From Martinezella tropici (GTDB lineage: Bacteria; Pseudomonadota; Alphaproteobacteria; Rhizobiales; Rhizobiaceae): DNA of 64,000 nt. The notes under the pieces are model-generated. The model searched no databases and was not told the origin of the DNA. It saw only the letters and a program-made list of their open reading frames with translations. The stretch is from NCBI RefSeq assembly GCF_003287875.1, contig NZ_QMKK01000017.1, positions 19,975 through 83,974 of the forward strand, given 5' to 3'. Shown here one piece after another: positions 26,834 to 34,854 of the stretch. Each line of letters begins with the position of its first letter. Position 1 is the first letter of the stretch. Position numbers and translations under genes: made by a program.

Positions 26834-27481
26834 ATGGACGACATTACTCTCAGACAAAATATTCTGGATGAACTGGAATTTGAGCCGAAAGTGGATGCGG
26901 CCGAAATTGGTGTGACCGCCCGCGACGGCGTCATCACTCTCACCGGACGCGTTGCCACATATGCCGAGAAGGACGCAGCCGAGAAAGCCGCGAGGCGCGT
27001 CAAAGGCGTCCGCGCCATAGCCCAGGAAATAGACGTTCAAATCCTAGGTCCGCGGCGGACAGACGACGACGACATCGCCCGACGGGCTGTCAAAATGGTA
27101 GACTGGAATATCTCCATTCCAAAGCAAATGGTGCAGATCCGCGTATGCAAGGGCGTCGTCACGCTTACCGGCGAGGTGGAATGGCAGTACCAAAAGAATG
27201 CCGCCGCCGCCGCTGTCAGGGATCTCGCCGGCGTCGTCGGCGTCTCCAATCTCATAGAGGTCGTTCCTGGCATCAGCGCCGGTGACGTCAAGAAGCGCAT
27301 CGAAAATGCATTGGAACGCGATGCGGAATTGGAGGCGCAGGCGATTCAGGTCGATGTCTCCGGCGGCAAGGTCACCTTGAAGGGCAAGGTCAGGACCTTG
27401 TTCGAGCGGCGCGCAGCGGAACGTGCCGCGTGGTCGGCGCCGGGCGTCTACGCACTCGATGATCAACTGTCCATCGGCTGA
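26834..27481 (+). CDS. Triple-BON-domain protein
   Basis: Protein of 215 residues made of three BON domains (about 3-70, 78-145, 149-213), each with the strand pattern seen in GVITLTGRV, GVVTLTGEV and GKVTLKGKV and the GV(R/V)xI(A)/GV turn. There is no signal peptide, so it is cytoplasmic, unlike OsmY. ATG at 26834 after CAAGGAGACGGTC. It has a full-length paralog of the same 215-residue length at 40450-41097. First gene of a three-gene unit (gaps 32 and 9 bp) behind a FixK box. BON domains are thought to bind membranes or partner proteins under stress; the role here is inferred. Confidence 0.9.
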   Translation: MDDITLRQNILDELEFEPKVDAAEIGVTARDGVITLTGRVATYAEKDAAEKAARRVKGVRAIAQEIDVQILGPRRTDDDDIARRAVKMVDWNISIPKQMVQIRVCKGVVTLTGEVEWQYQKNAAAAAVRDLAGVVGVSNLIEVVPGISAGDVKKRIENALERDAELEAQAIQVDVSGGKVTLKGKVRTLFERRAAERAAWSAPGVYALDDQLSIG

Positions 27482-27513
27482 TCGACTTTCGATAGAAGGA
27501 GGGATGTAAAACC

Positions 27514-27813
27514 ATGAGCACGGATTTCACACGAACGGAAGAAGCTCTGCTTGCCGGTGCCGGATATCCCCTCCCGCACCACCAGGATTGTGACTTTCGC
27601 CTCGACAGAGCAGACAGAGACAAATGGGAAATTACAATTGTGTCGTCCCGCGCTCAGGCGTGGGTTCATGATGAATTGTGCAATCCCCTCTGCCAGTGTC
27701 TGAGTGATAGCCTCAAGGTAGATATATTGGGTGCGGATCGTTTTCTGAAGCAGGTCCATGCCTTAGGCTTTCGAACCGAATTTGTCGGCACCGGCGGCAA
27801 GGATCTGTTCTGA
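27514..27813 (+). CDS. Unknown 99-residue protein
   Basis: Not recognised. It starts MSTDFTRTEEALLAGAGYPL and has an acidic, soluble sequence with three cysteines (one near 26, and two in ELCNPLCQCLSD about 55-61 where three Cys occur within six residues), no membrane helix and no signal peptide. It sits between the triple-BON gene and a Usp gene, nine bases before the latter, so it is very probably translated with them. AAGGAGGG lies somewhat far (about 12 bp) before the ATG. Confidence 0.7.
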   Translation: MSTDFTRTEEALLAGAGYPLPHHQDCDFRLDRADRDKWEITIVSSRAQAWVHDELCNPLCQCLSDSLKVDILGADRFLKQVHALGFRTEFVGTGGKDLF

Positions 27814-27822
27814 GGTGGAGCT

Positions 27823-28251
27823 ATGTATAAGTCGGTTGTTTGTGCGGTTGGCCTCGGATCGAAGGAGAAAGCCGAGCATCTGATGCATACGGCTTCGCAG
27901 CTTCTCGATGCCGATGGAACCCTACATGTCGCTCATACCGTCGAGCGCTTTCCCTCCCTTGTCCGGCAGGGGCCGGATGAATGGGCGGTCTCTGTCATCA
28001 GTGAGGCGGAAGAAAAGCTGTCGCTGCTTTGCAGAGAGCTTTCAATGCCAGCGCTTGTCCATGTTCGCACCGGTCGCGCCGCCGACACGGTGCTCGCCAT
28101 TGCGATCGAAACAAAGGCCGATCTGATCGTGGTCGCTGCTCATACCATCGATGTTTTCGATCGGGTATTTGGATCCACCGTCGACCACATTGTCCACCAT
28201 GCGAAATGCTCCGTTCACATCGATCGGATTCCCTCGCCGCCGAAACAATAA
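27823..28251 (+). CDS. Single-domain universal stress protein
   Basis: One Usp fold of 142 residues: MYKSVVCAVGLG, a central SVISEAEEKL helix and VHVRTGRAADTVLAIAIETKADLIVVAAHTID. The usual ATP-loop GxxGxxxxxxxxxG(S/T) is degenerate: the first glycines are replaced (AAHTIDVF) though GSTVDHIVHHA remains, so it may not bind ATP. ATG after GTGGAGCT. Last gene of the FixK-preceded BON unit, nine bases behind the 99-residue protein. Confidence 0.87.
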   Translation: MYKSVVCAVGLGSKEKAEHLMHTASQLLDADGTLHVAHTVERFPSLVRQGPDEWAVSVISEAEEKLSLLCRELSMPALVHVRTGRAADTVLAIAIETKADLIVVAAHTIDVFDRVFGSTVDHIVHHAKCSVHIDRIPSPPKQ

Positions 28252-28594
28252 ATATCCAACTTATTCAAAGGCTGGATTGCGTCCTCGCATTGGAGGCCCG
28301 ATCGTACAAGCGTGGGCAAGAGGGCGTATGTTGCGGCCGTTCACGGCCATCGATCTCAAGGCATATGGTTTGACCTTTGACCTTCCAATCAACAGGATCG
28401 CGATCGACGAACCTGTCAAAAGCCTGTCATGGGAAGACGAAAGCAGTCTGCCGAGAAGATGTGGCCGTGCATTTCGCCGCAATTGCTCCCCTAGATGTCA
28501 GGGCTCTTAGGAGCTGCTGTTTGGTCGTCGCCGTCAATTATGTGGTTGCAGCCAAACGTAACCCCTTTTTGGAAATCAACGAAAATTGAGCGCC
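28252..28594. other. Intergenic region before cytochrome c' gene
   Basis: 343 bp. No supported gene. At 28377-28392 two FixK half-sites occur, but with six instead of four bases between them, so it is not counted as a box. Cytochrome c' promoter not identified. Confidence 0.5.
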
Positions 28595-28990
28595 ATGACA
28601 GATCCGCGAAAATCATCCTCCAAGCTTAATCGCTCTATCGGAGCCGGCCTTGTCCTTGCCGTGCTGGCGGGGCCGGCCGTGGCTGCCTCGCTCAAAAGTA
28701 TCATGGGCAGCATGGGCGATAACACCACTTCAGCCAAGGCCGTGCTTGCCAACTTCGACAGCAAAGCCGCCGAGCAGGTCCTGCAGCGCTACGCGGCCGA
28801 CGCCGAGGCCGCCGACGCCATGTTTGCCAACCAGAGCGGCGCCAAGGAGAAGGATCTCCATGCTCGCTTCAGCAAGATGGCCATGATTGCCGGTACCGCG
28901 AGCCAGAAGGCGCAAGACAAAGCCTCGTTTCGCAAGGCATTCGTGGCCGTGGCAGCCGAATGCAAGTCCTGCCACACGGCTTACAAATAG
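28595..28990 (+). CDS. Cytochrome c'
   Basis: Periplasmic heme protein of 131 residues. A signal peptide (LNRSIGAGLVLAVLAGPAVA, about 10-30) is followed by a four-helix bundle ending in the heme site CKSCH four residues before the C-terminus (CKSCHTAYK), as in class II cytochromes. Members bind NO and are linked to protection against NO and oxygen-limited growth. The frame opens at a TTG at 28586, but the ATG at 28595 is preferred. It precedes a b561-type cytochrome by 32 bp; such pairs are common and suggest electron transfer from the membrane cytochrome. Confidence 0.92.
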   Translation: MTDPRKSSSKLNRSIGAGLVLAVLAGPAVAASLKSIMGSMGDNTTSAKAVLANFDSKAAEQVLQRYAADAEAADAMFANQSGAKEKDLHARFSKMAMIAGTASQKAQDKASFRKAFVAVAAECKSCHTAYK

Positions 28991-29022
28991 CTGCTGCAAT
29001 CCTCCAGAATAGGAAATTCCCC

Positions 29023-29790
29023 ATGAGCGAACAAAGATCCGCCTACGAACCCTATTGCGAACCACCCGCCGAAAATGGCGGCAAGATTTCATCTGCCAAG
29101 AGCGATCTCGTGCGTGCCTGGGACCTTCCCACGCGTCTGTTCAAATGGTCGCTCGTCGCCTTGATCATCACGGCCTGGGTGTCGAGCGGTTTCAACGATC
29201 CGGATATGACCGTTCACAAAGCGGCCGGTTACGGCGTTCTCGTCCTGTTGGTTTATCGCCTCCTGTGGGGTGTTTTCGGTAGTTCAACGGCGCGGTTTTC
29301 CGGTTTCGTACGCTCGCCCACCGCTGTATGGGCTTACCTGCAGGCGCTGCGGCGCAACCGTGCGGGGCACTATCTCGGCCACAATCCAGCCGGTGGTCTG
29401 ATGGTCATCGGTCTCATTGTCGTTTGCGGTGTGCAGGTTTTGCTTGGATTATTCTCCAGTGACGGAGTGACCGCCGCGGGGCCTTTTGCCGGACTGGTAG
29501 GGGAAGCCGCTTCGAGCTGGGCCGCTTCCATCCATGCTGCGTGGTTCTACTTCGCCATCCTCGTTCTGGCGGGATTGCATATCGTTGCGAACCTGTGCTA
29601 TCAGTTCGTCAAGCGCGAAGACCTCATCGGCGCCATGATCACTGGCCGCAAACGGCGCGAAGCCTACGTCGACCACAATGAGGCGACGGGCGGGTCGCTG
29701 CCTGTCGCCGCTGTCTGTCTTCTGGTCGCCTTTGGCCTGGTTTATGGCACCGTAACGCTGCTGGGCGGAAGCTTCTTCGCTTCAATCTAG
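29023..29790 (+). CDS. b561-type membrane cytochrome, first heme ligand replaced
   Basis: Membrane protein of 255 residues with four main helices plus a fifth near the C-terminus. It follows the prokaryotic cytochrome b561 / hydrogenase b-subunit pattern: WDLPTRLFKWSLVALI, DMTVHKAAGYGVLVLLVYRLLWG, HYLGHNPAGGLMVI, and HAAWFYFAILVLAGLHIVANL. In the family the first motif normally reads RLFHW; here the codon AAA gives Lys in place of that His. The other heme-ligand histidines are present. ATG at 29023 after AGGAAATTCCCC, 32 bp behind cytochrome c'. Its end overlaps the convergent kinase gene by 4 bp. Confidence 0.88.
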   Translation: MSEQRSAYEPYCEPPAENGGKISSAKSDLVRAWDLPTRLFKWSLVALIITAWVSSGFNDPDMTVHKAAGYGVLVLLVYRLLWGVFGSSTARFSGFVRSPTAVWAYLQALRRNRAGHYLGHNPAGGLMVIGLIVVCGVQVLLGLFSSDGVTAAGPFAGLVGEAASSWAASIHAAWFYFAILVLAGLHIVANLCYQFVKREDLIGAMITGRKRREAYVDHNEATGGSLPVAAVCLLVAFGLVYGTVTLLGGSFFASI

Positions 29791-31130
29791 AGTTCGTTTT
29801 GGTCAAACAGGAGCGTCATGGCTGTAAGATGGCCAGGCTCCACTTCAATCTCCAGCCGCCCCTTATGCAACGCCATGATCCGGCGCACGATCTCAAGGCC
29901 AATCCCCATGTGGTCGGCTTTGAGCTCGCCAAACGGGACCTGTGCCGGAGCGTCAAAAACACCAGCGTCATCCTTCACCGTCAAGCGCAGACCAGGGCCG
30001 GCAACAACGTCGATGGCCGCACCTTCCGGGGTATGTTTTAAGGCGTTTTCGATGAGGTTTCGCAATGCGTCCTCAAGCAGTGGCGCATGACCTTCAACAG
30101 AGCCAGCGCCAAGATTGCTGTAGGCAATGGTGTGGTTGAGGTCATAGACCAGGGGTGCGATATCGGTGACCACCCAATCAGCCAGCTTTGCCAGATCGAC
30201 CGGCCGGAACACGGCACGGTCAGCACTTTCGAGCCGCCCCAGCGCCGTGATCTGGCCGACAAAACCCGCCAGTGCGTCGAGATCTGTCTCGATCTTGCGC
30301 GCACGGGGATGCTCGATATTGCCAAGCTCCAGCTTCATCATAGCCAGAGGCGTGCGGATCTCATGAGCGACAGCGGTGGTGAACAGACGCTGTGATTTCA
30401 TGAGCGCGCCGATGCGTGCAAGGCTCCTGTTGACGGCAGCGGCAAGATCGGCGATTTCCCGCGGCATGCCGGTCTCGTTGATCAGATGGCTGGGGTCCAG
30501 CGGATCGAGATGGCCGGCCTCCCGTGCTGCTTTTGCAACGGGGCGCAGGGCCTGGCGGATTGACAATAAGGTCCCACCGAGGACGAAGAGCAGCATGATG
30601 GCCATCGGGGTGGCCAGATGATCCGCAAATTCACGCCCGATCACCGCCCACATGATGCCGTCGCTGTCGTGCAGGATCGCGATTTCGATAAAAATCTTGT
30701 CCCCATGGATTTCGTAGGTCTTGCCGCCGGCGACGGCGAGCGGTTTGCTGTTGCTCAGCATCCGAGACCAGAGGTCCGGCGGATTGACCTCGTGCGGCAA
30801 AAGGTGATTGTCGCAGCGCGCGTCGCAGTTCGTATAGAGAATCTGACCGGTGGGTGTGCGGATGCGAGTGATATAGAAGCCACCCTGGACGCCGTAACGG
30901 TCGAGGTCGTGCGGCAACTTGTAGGGCGCCTCGTCATGGCGGCGTTCGAAACCCTTCAACAGCTTTCCGGTTTCACGTTGGATCATCAACGTCGCCAACT
31001 GCTCGTTGTCGAAATAATAATCGGCGAAGACGAGTGCGGCCTGCACCGCCATGGCCAGCGCTGCAAAGAGCGCGATGCGCAGTGTGATCATGCGGATCAG
31101 CGTTGGCGGCCGAGCAGATCGATCAACCAT
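29787..31130 (-). CDS. Sensor histidine kinase
   Basis: Membrane kinase of 447 residues (start MVDRSARPPTLIRMITLRIA). First helix about 14-35, periplasmic domain about 36-185 containing a CDARCDNHLL segment, second helix about 190-210, HAMP linker, HisKA with His in TTAVAHEIRTPLAMM (about 275) and HATPase with NLIENALKH and MGIGLEIVRRI. Start overlaps the response regulator end by 8 bp. Convergent with the cytochrome pair. The two periplasmic cysteines could be redox-sensitive (inference). Confidence 0.9.
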   Translation of the reverse strand: MVDRSARPPTLIRMITLRIALFAALAMAVQAALVFADYYFDNEQLATLMIQRETGKLLKGFERRHDEAPYKLPHDLDRYGVQGGFYITRIRTPTGQILYTNCDARCDNHLLPHEVNPPDLWSRMLSNSKPLAVAGGKTYEIHGDKIFIEIAILHDSDGIMWAVIGREFADHLATPMAIMLLFVLGGTLLSIRQALRPVAKAAREAGHLDPLDPSHLINETGMPREIADLAAAVNRSLARIGALMKSQRLFTTAVAHEIRTPLAMMKLELGNIEHPRARKIETDLDALAGFVGQITALGRLESADRAVFRPVDLAKLADWVVTDIAPLVYDLNHTIAYSNLGAGSVEGHAPLLEDALRNLIENALKHTPEGAAIDVVAGPGLRLTVKDDAGVFDAPAQVPFGELKADHMGIGLEIVRRIMALHKGRLEIEVEPGHLTAMTLLFDQNEL

Positions 31131-31806
31131 TTTGGCGCTTTTCGCGCAGCAGATAGCCGATGCCGCGTATTGTTTCGATGCTGATGGGCAAATCGAATGG
31201 GGCGAGGCGGCGGCGCAAGCGGGAGATCGCCAATTCCACGGCGTTGGTCGAGATATCGTCGCCAAATTCGGAGAGCTTGCTTTCGATCAATTGCTTGGGA
31301 GTGACCCGGCCCGCGTTGCGAATAAGCAGTTCCAGGACGGACCGCTCGCGCGGTGCGACCGCGAGCGGTTCACCGCCTGCGGCGACCACGCCGTTTGTGG
31401 GATCGAAAGATAAGCCGCCAAGGACAATGGCTTCAATATAGTGCGGCGCTCTGCGGCGCAGAAGGGCGCGGCAGCGCGCGAGCAATTCGATGTGATTGAA
31501 CGGTTTGACGAGATAGTCATCGGCACCGCCGTCGAGGGCCGCCACGCGATCTTCAATCGAACCGCGCGCCGTGATCACGAGGATCGGTGCAGTAAAACCT
31601 TCGCGACGTAGTTCCCGGATGAGATCCAAGCCGTCGCCGTCCGGCAAGCCTAAGTCCACCAGGGCCAGGTCGTAGCTGACGGTTTTTGTTGCCAGCAGCG
31701 CCGCGCCTACCGTTGCCGCACCATCAAGCCGCCAACCCGCCTGATGGACACTTTCGGTCAGCAAATCGCGCAGGCGGGCACTATCTTCGATCAGTAACAG
31801 ACGCAT
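31123..31806 (-). CDS. OmpR-family response regulator
   Basis: Regulator of 227 residues: receiver with LLIEDSARL, Asp in LALVDLGLPDGDG and DYLVKPF; winged helix ending TNAVELAISRLRRRL...IETIRGIGYLL. Same branch as the regulator at 24614-25291. Upstream of and overlapping its kinase gene. ATG at 31806. Divergent from the DUF982 gene across 384 bp. Confidence 0.9.
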   Translation of the reverse strand: MRLLLIEDSARLRDLLTESVHQAGWRLDGAATVGAALLATKTVSYDLALVDLGLPDGDGLDLIRELRREGFTAPILVITARGSIEDRVAALDGGADDYLVKPFNHIELLARCRALLRRRAPHYIEAIVLGGLSFDPTNGVVAAGGEPLAVAPRERSVLELLIRNAGRVTPKQLIESKLSEFGDDISTNAVELAISRLRRRLAPFDLPISIETIRGIGYLLREKRQNG

Positions 31807-32073
31807 ACAGACCCCGATTTGCGGTCACGGTGGTTGCGGACCACGACGACAACTTGCTGGTAACGCTTCCCGCCGTGCCAGAGCCCACTCTAGACGAATG
31901 AGCCACGCGGTTCGACTGGGATCTTGCAATAACATCGAAATCAGGACCGTACCGCACGGTGGATGTCCAAATCCGAGGCCCGGATACCCTCACGCAGGAA
32001 TTGCCGAAGCTATTTTCCAGGCAACGAAGACGGTCGACCCATCTGTGATGCCGCGGCTGGTCCGTGACCTCAA

Positions 32074-32087
32074 TTGAGGCATGTCAA
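32074..32087. promoter_or_regulatory. One-mismatch FixK/FNR box in divergent region
   Basis: TTGAGGCATGTCAA has one mismatch in the first half-site and is centred 110 bp before the DUF982 gene. The rest of the 384 bp between 31806 and 32191 shows nothing else I can support. Confidence 0.35.
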
Positions 32088-32190
32088 AGTAGCCAACCAA
32101 ATGCCTTGATAAACGTAATATTCGCGACCTTTTCAGCGACGTTTGCCTGTGCGGGTTGCTGATATTCTCGCGCCCGGGGAATCACGCTTT

Positions 32191-32454
32191 ATGAAATGGC
32201 ATACATCGCATCAGTTTCCCGCGCTGAGGCTCGTCGTACGCGCCGGCGAGAAGTACAGGGTCATCAAGACCGTCCGGGATGCGGCGGTAGCATTGATCTC
32301 GGATTGGCCGAGCGATGATGGCGAGGAATATGTCATGGCGATCAGGGCATGCCTTGATGCCCTGAACGACGTCATCCCTCCGGAAGCGGCCAGGGAGGCG
32401 CTTATCCGTGCTGCTGCCGAAGAGCGTATCCTTTATATTTCAGTCATCGGATGA
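32191..32454 (+). CDS. DUF982-family protein
   Basis: Small protein of 87 residues with the pattern of DUF982, a family abundant in rhizobia: a strand RLVVRAGEKYRVIKTVRDAA, then LISDWPSDDGEEYVMAIRACLDAL and PPEAAREALIRAAAEE. The frame is open 16 codons further up to a TTG, but the ATG at 32191 gives the usual family length. Function unknown. It is followed 170 bp later by a FixK-preceded exported small protein. Confidence 0.7.
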   Translation: MKWHTSHQFPALRLVVRAGEKYRVIKTVRDAAVALISDWPSDDGEEYVMAIRACLDALNDVIPPEAAREALIRAAAEERILYISVIG

Positions 32455-32505
32455 CGTTGGTTGCGCAAAGGGCGTGCGCTCCCTCTGCGCAGCCACCTCA
32501 CCCTA

Positions 32506-32519
32506 TTGACGTAGATCAA
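32506..32519. promoter_or_regulatory. FixK/FNR box before small exported protein
   Basis: TTGACGTAGATCAA is a perfect match centred about 112 bp before the ATG at 32625. Confidence 0.78.
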
Positions 32520-32624
32520 GGTCCAAAATCGCCAGAGAACCTACCATTTGATCACGAATGCAAAGTGGACTTTTCGTTGTCCGCCTTGACTTCGGGATGG
32601 CAGATCCGTGACAAGGAGAAGAAC

Positions 32625-32816
32625 ATGCGTGCAGCTTTGCTGGTCGCCGCGATAGCCGGCCTTATCTTCGGTGCCTATGCCTACCAATCCAGTGGCTCCG
32701 ACAAATCAAAAGAACCGAAGCAACAGTCATCGACGAATACGGGCAGCACAACCGAAAAACCTAAGCTCGGTTACCCGGATCCCTATATTCCCCCGACAAA
32801 GGGCAATGGCTTTTGA
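32625..32816 (+). CDS. Small exported or membrane-anchored protein, 63 residues
   Basis: Starts MRAALLVAAIAGLIFGAYAY, one hydrophobic segment that is either a signal peptide or a membrane anchor, followed by a polar Ser/Thr/Lys/Gln-rich linker and the conserved-looking tail KLGYPDPYIPPTKGNGF. ATG preceded by AAGGAGAAGAAC, a strong ribosome site. With the FixK box upstream this is probably a real low-oxygen gene. No family recognised. Confidence 0.72.
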   Translation: MRAALLVAAIAGLIFGAYAYQSSGSDKSKEPKQQSSTNTGSTTEKPKLGYPDPYIPPTKGNGF

Positions 32817-33443
32817 TTTCTAACGACAATCAAAGGATGAAATAATGTCAAAATGTAACCCGACTGTCGTGGTCAAACGTCGGCGCTCGCGTGCGCCGCG
32901 ATCGGCCTTGAGCCCATCGAAGGCTTTAGGCTCTCTTCCAACAGTCGGTTCTCCCTCCAATATCCAAAGTCCGCCAACTCGTCGCGTGCTGCATCTCTCC
33001 GGAATTTCCTCCCGCGACGGGACGACTCATTTTTTATGGCCGGACGCCCGCGTCCAGGCTTCCGACGAGGCCTGACGCCCTGTCGGCCTTTGGATCTTTC
33101 ACAAAAGGCACCGAGATCTGCACAGCCGGCGATCGATTTTTCAATATGCACGGATGAAGAATGCCGATGGTGCCGACATCCGCGACCGACTCATGCGTGC
33201 CGTCGCTGCTCATTATTGAGTTTTCCCTCAATACCTATGCGAGAAGATGCTCGCTGCGCGGTTGTCTCATCCGTCTCAGCAAAGCTGGCCGGATGGAGGA
33301 TCTCGGATCAACACCGGCGTGAATGCCGTTGGCAGCACGATTGTTATTCGCAGTGACAAATCGAAACATGAGTTTGCCGCCTTCCGCTATGACCCGACGT
33401 CGGTGGCCGAGATCGTCAGCGGAGGTTTACACATTTTCAAATC
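32817..33443. other. Region without a supported gene
   Basis: 627 bp. A 76-codon plus-strand ORF (32845-33075, AGGA seven bases upstream) and a 66-codon ORF (33247-33447) exist but resemble nothing and overlap minus-strand ORFs of equal length. No Walker or other ATPase motif is present, so this is not a missing ATPase domain of the neighbouring transporter. No box or repeat seen. Confidence 0.4.
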
Positions 33444-34484
33444 TTAGGAGTGAGTCTCCAGGCATGGAGAAGGGTCCGTCAATTCACCCGCTGACTCGAT
33501 GCCAGCCTGAGCAGAATTATATATGAGACCGTACTTAACCTGTGTCACGCGCAGATCGCGGTACCAGTTGACGAGATCGCCCCAAGGGTCATTTATCTTT
33601 GAAAGACCAGACACGAAGGCGACGACTGTTCCGATTTCGGTCTTCCCGGTAACGACGAAATAGCCGCCCAACGCGAAGATGCCCGCGTAGCCCATCTGTG
33701 TCATCAGATTCATCATGAAATTCATCGTGAACTTGATTTTGTAGATGCTCATGTTGATCCGGAAGACATCTCCGATACGCGACGCCTGATGGCCGTCTGT
33801 ATCAATTGCTTGCCCCATTTGGACGATGTCCTCGCTGACATTGCGCATGATGCCGATCCTTTTTCCGACGCGGCGGTTGATCGCTGCTTGCATGATCGGG
33901 ACAAAACCACTTTGCGGAAGAAAGATCGTGATGACGATGATCGTAATGAGTGGCTGCAGATAGACCAGATAGCCGCAAACAGCTGTCAATATCCCCATCT
34001 GCAACAGAGGCTCCGAAATACTTGTGCCGACGAAGCCACCGACAGGTTCGGCTTCGGCCAAGATGATCGAGAGTTGGACACCTTCGCTGGTCATCATGGA
34101 GCCGTCCGTCATCGATGTTCTTGATGCCTCGAATACCTGCAAACGCAGCCATCGGACGGCCGCTTCTCCGATCCAACTGCTGTAGATATTGAGCACAAGT
34201 TTCACGGCTCCCTCGGTCAAAGCCAAAAGCACGTATATCAACACCAGCACGGCGATCGTTCGATAGGAGCCATTCTCCGTTGCCGCATTCACGATCCGTC
34301 GTTGTACCTCCAGCGGTATGGTTCCCGCTGTAAAGAGCACAATGGATAGTATTGCGGTGGCCAGCTGATGCCACCCCGATGCCCGAAAAACGAAGCCATA
34401 TAGCGTCCGGGGAAGAATGATTTCCTTCGGGAACGGGCGTGATAGAGCCTCCTTCGCACCGCGAAATGTTTTCAGGATGGTCAT
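33444..34484 (-). CDS. ABC exporter membrane domain without ATPase domain
   Basis: Protein of 346 residues with about six membrane helices in the type-I exporter pattern (segments near 40-60, 78-100, 150-185, 240-290). The coupling-type region is followed by KINDPWGDLVNWYRDLRVTQVKYGLI, which in full exporters leads into the ATPase domain. Here the protein ends about 25 residues later, and no Walker motifs occur downstream. It overlaps by 4 bp the end of a 40-residue membrane protein gene. A FixK box lies upstream of the pair. It may recruit an ATPase encoded elsewhere or act without one. Confidence 0.82.
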   Translation of the reverse strand: MTILKTFRGAKEALSRPFPKEIILPRTLYGFVFRASGWHQLATAILSIVLFTAGTIPLEVQRRIVNAATENGSYRTIAVLVLIYVLLALTEGAVKLVLNIYSSWIGEAAVRWLRLQVFEASRTSMTDGSMMTSEGVQLSIILAEAEPVGGFVGTSISEPLLQMGILTAVCGYLVYLQPLITIIVITIFLPQSGFVPIMQAAINRRVGKRIGIMRNVSEDIVQMGQAIDTDGHQASRIGDVFRINMSIYKIKFTMNFMMNLMTQMGYAGIFALGGYFVVTGKTEIGTVVAFVSGLSKINDPWGDLVNWYRDLRVTQVKYGLIYNSAQAGIESAGELTDPSPCLETHS

Positions 34485-34603
34485 TGCGTTGCTGACTTCT
34501 CAAGCGCGGTCTGTCGCCCGGTGCCGGTAATCGGCTTCACCCACAAAATGCCGATGATCGTCGCGATCATGACGATCAATATGATCATCAATAGCTTTTG
34601 CAC
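34481..34603 (-). CDS. 40-residue membrane protein coupled to ABC membrane domain
   Basis: GTG start at 34603 after AGGAGGGCATCA, a near-ideal ribosome site. The product is one membrane helix (LLMIILIVMIATIIGILWV) with a polar tail ending ALEKSATQ. The frame is open further upstream but without a ribosome site. The stop overlaps the start of the ABC membrane-domain gene (ATGA). The centre of the FixK box is 77 bp before the GTG. Probably a small partner subunit (inference). Confidence 0.72.
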   Translation of the reverse strand: MQKLLMIILIVMIATIIGILWVKPITGTGRQTALEKSATQ

Positions 34604-34672
34604 TGATGCCCTCCTGACGTGCCAAACAATGTGTCCTGCCTCGAACGCTTTCACGTTTTTGCTATGCGCGCG

Positions 34673-34686
34673 TTGATCCGGATCAA
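34673..34686. promoter_or_regulatory. FixK/FNR box between small membrane gene and alcohol dehydrogenase
   Basis: TTGATCCGGATCAA is a fully palindromic perfect match. It is 77 bp from the GTG of the minus-strand gene and about 175 bp from the dehydrogenase ATG; it may serve both. Confidence 0.82.
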
Positions 34687-34854
34687 GGCCGAAGCACAAT
34701 TTGTGTGAGAGACAAGGGTGGTAAATAACAGCGCTCGCCGCAGCCGTTCCTTTGGCGGAAGAGGTTGCTTGAAACGCAGATCGCACGCCGTTTCCAGGCT
34801 TTTTCCTCCGACATCGAGCTTCAAAACGAGCCCCAACTTCGATGGGCTTCAGCC

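Noticed and set aside
28377..28392. FixK box before the cytochrome c' gene
   Set aside because: Half-sites TTGAC and ATCAA are six bases apart instead of four, which breaks the dimer spacing.
33034..33231. 65-codon minus-strand ORF downstream of the ABC membrane domain, tested as a lost ATPase part
   Set aside because: No Walker A, Walker B or signature motif in any frame of the region.
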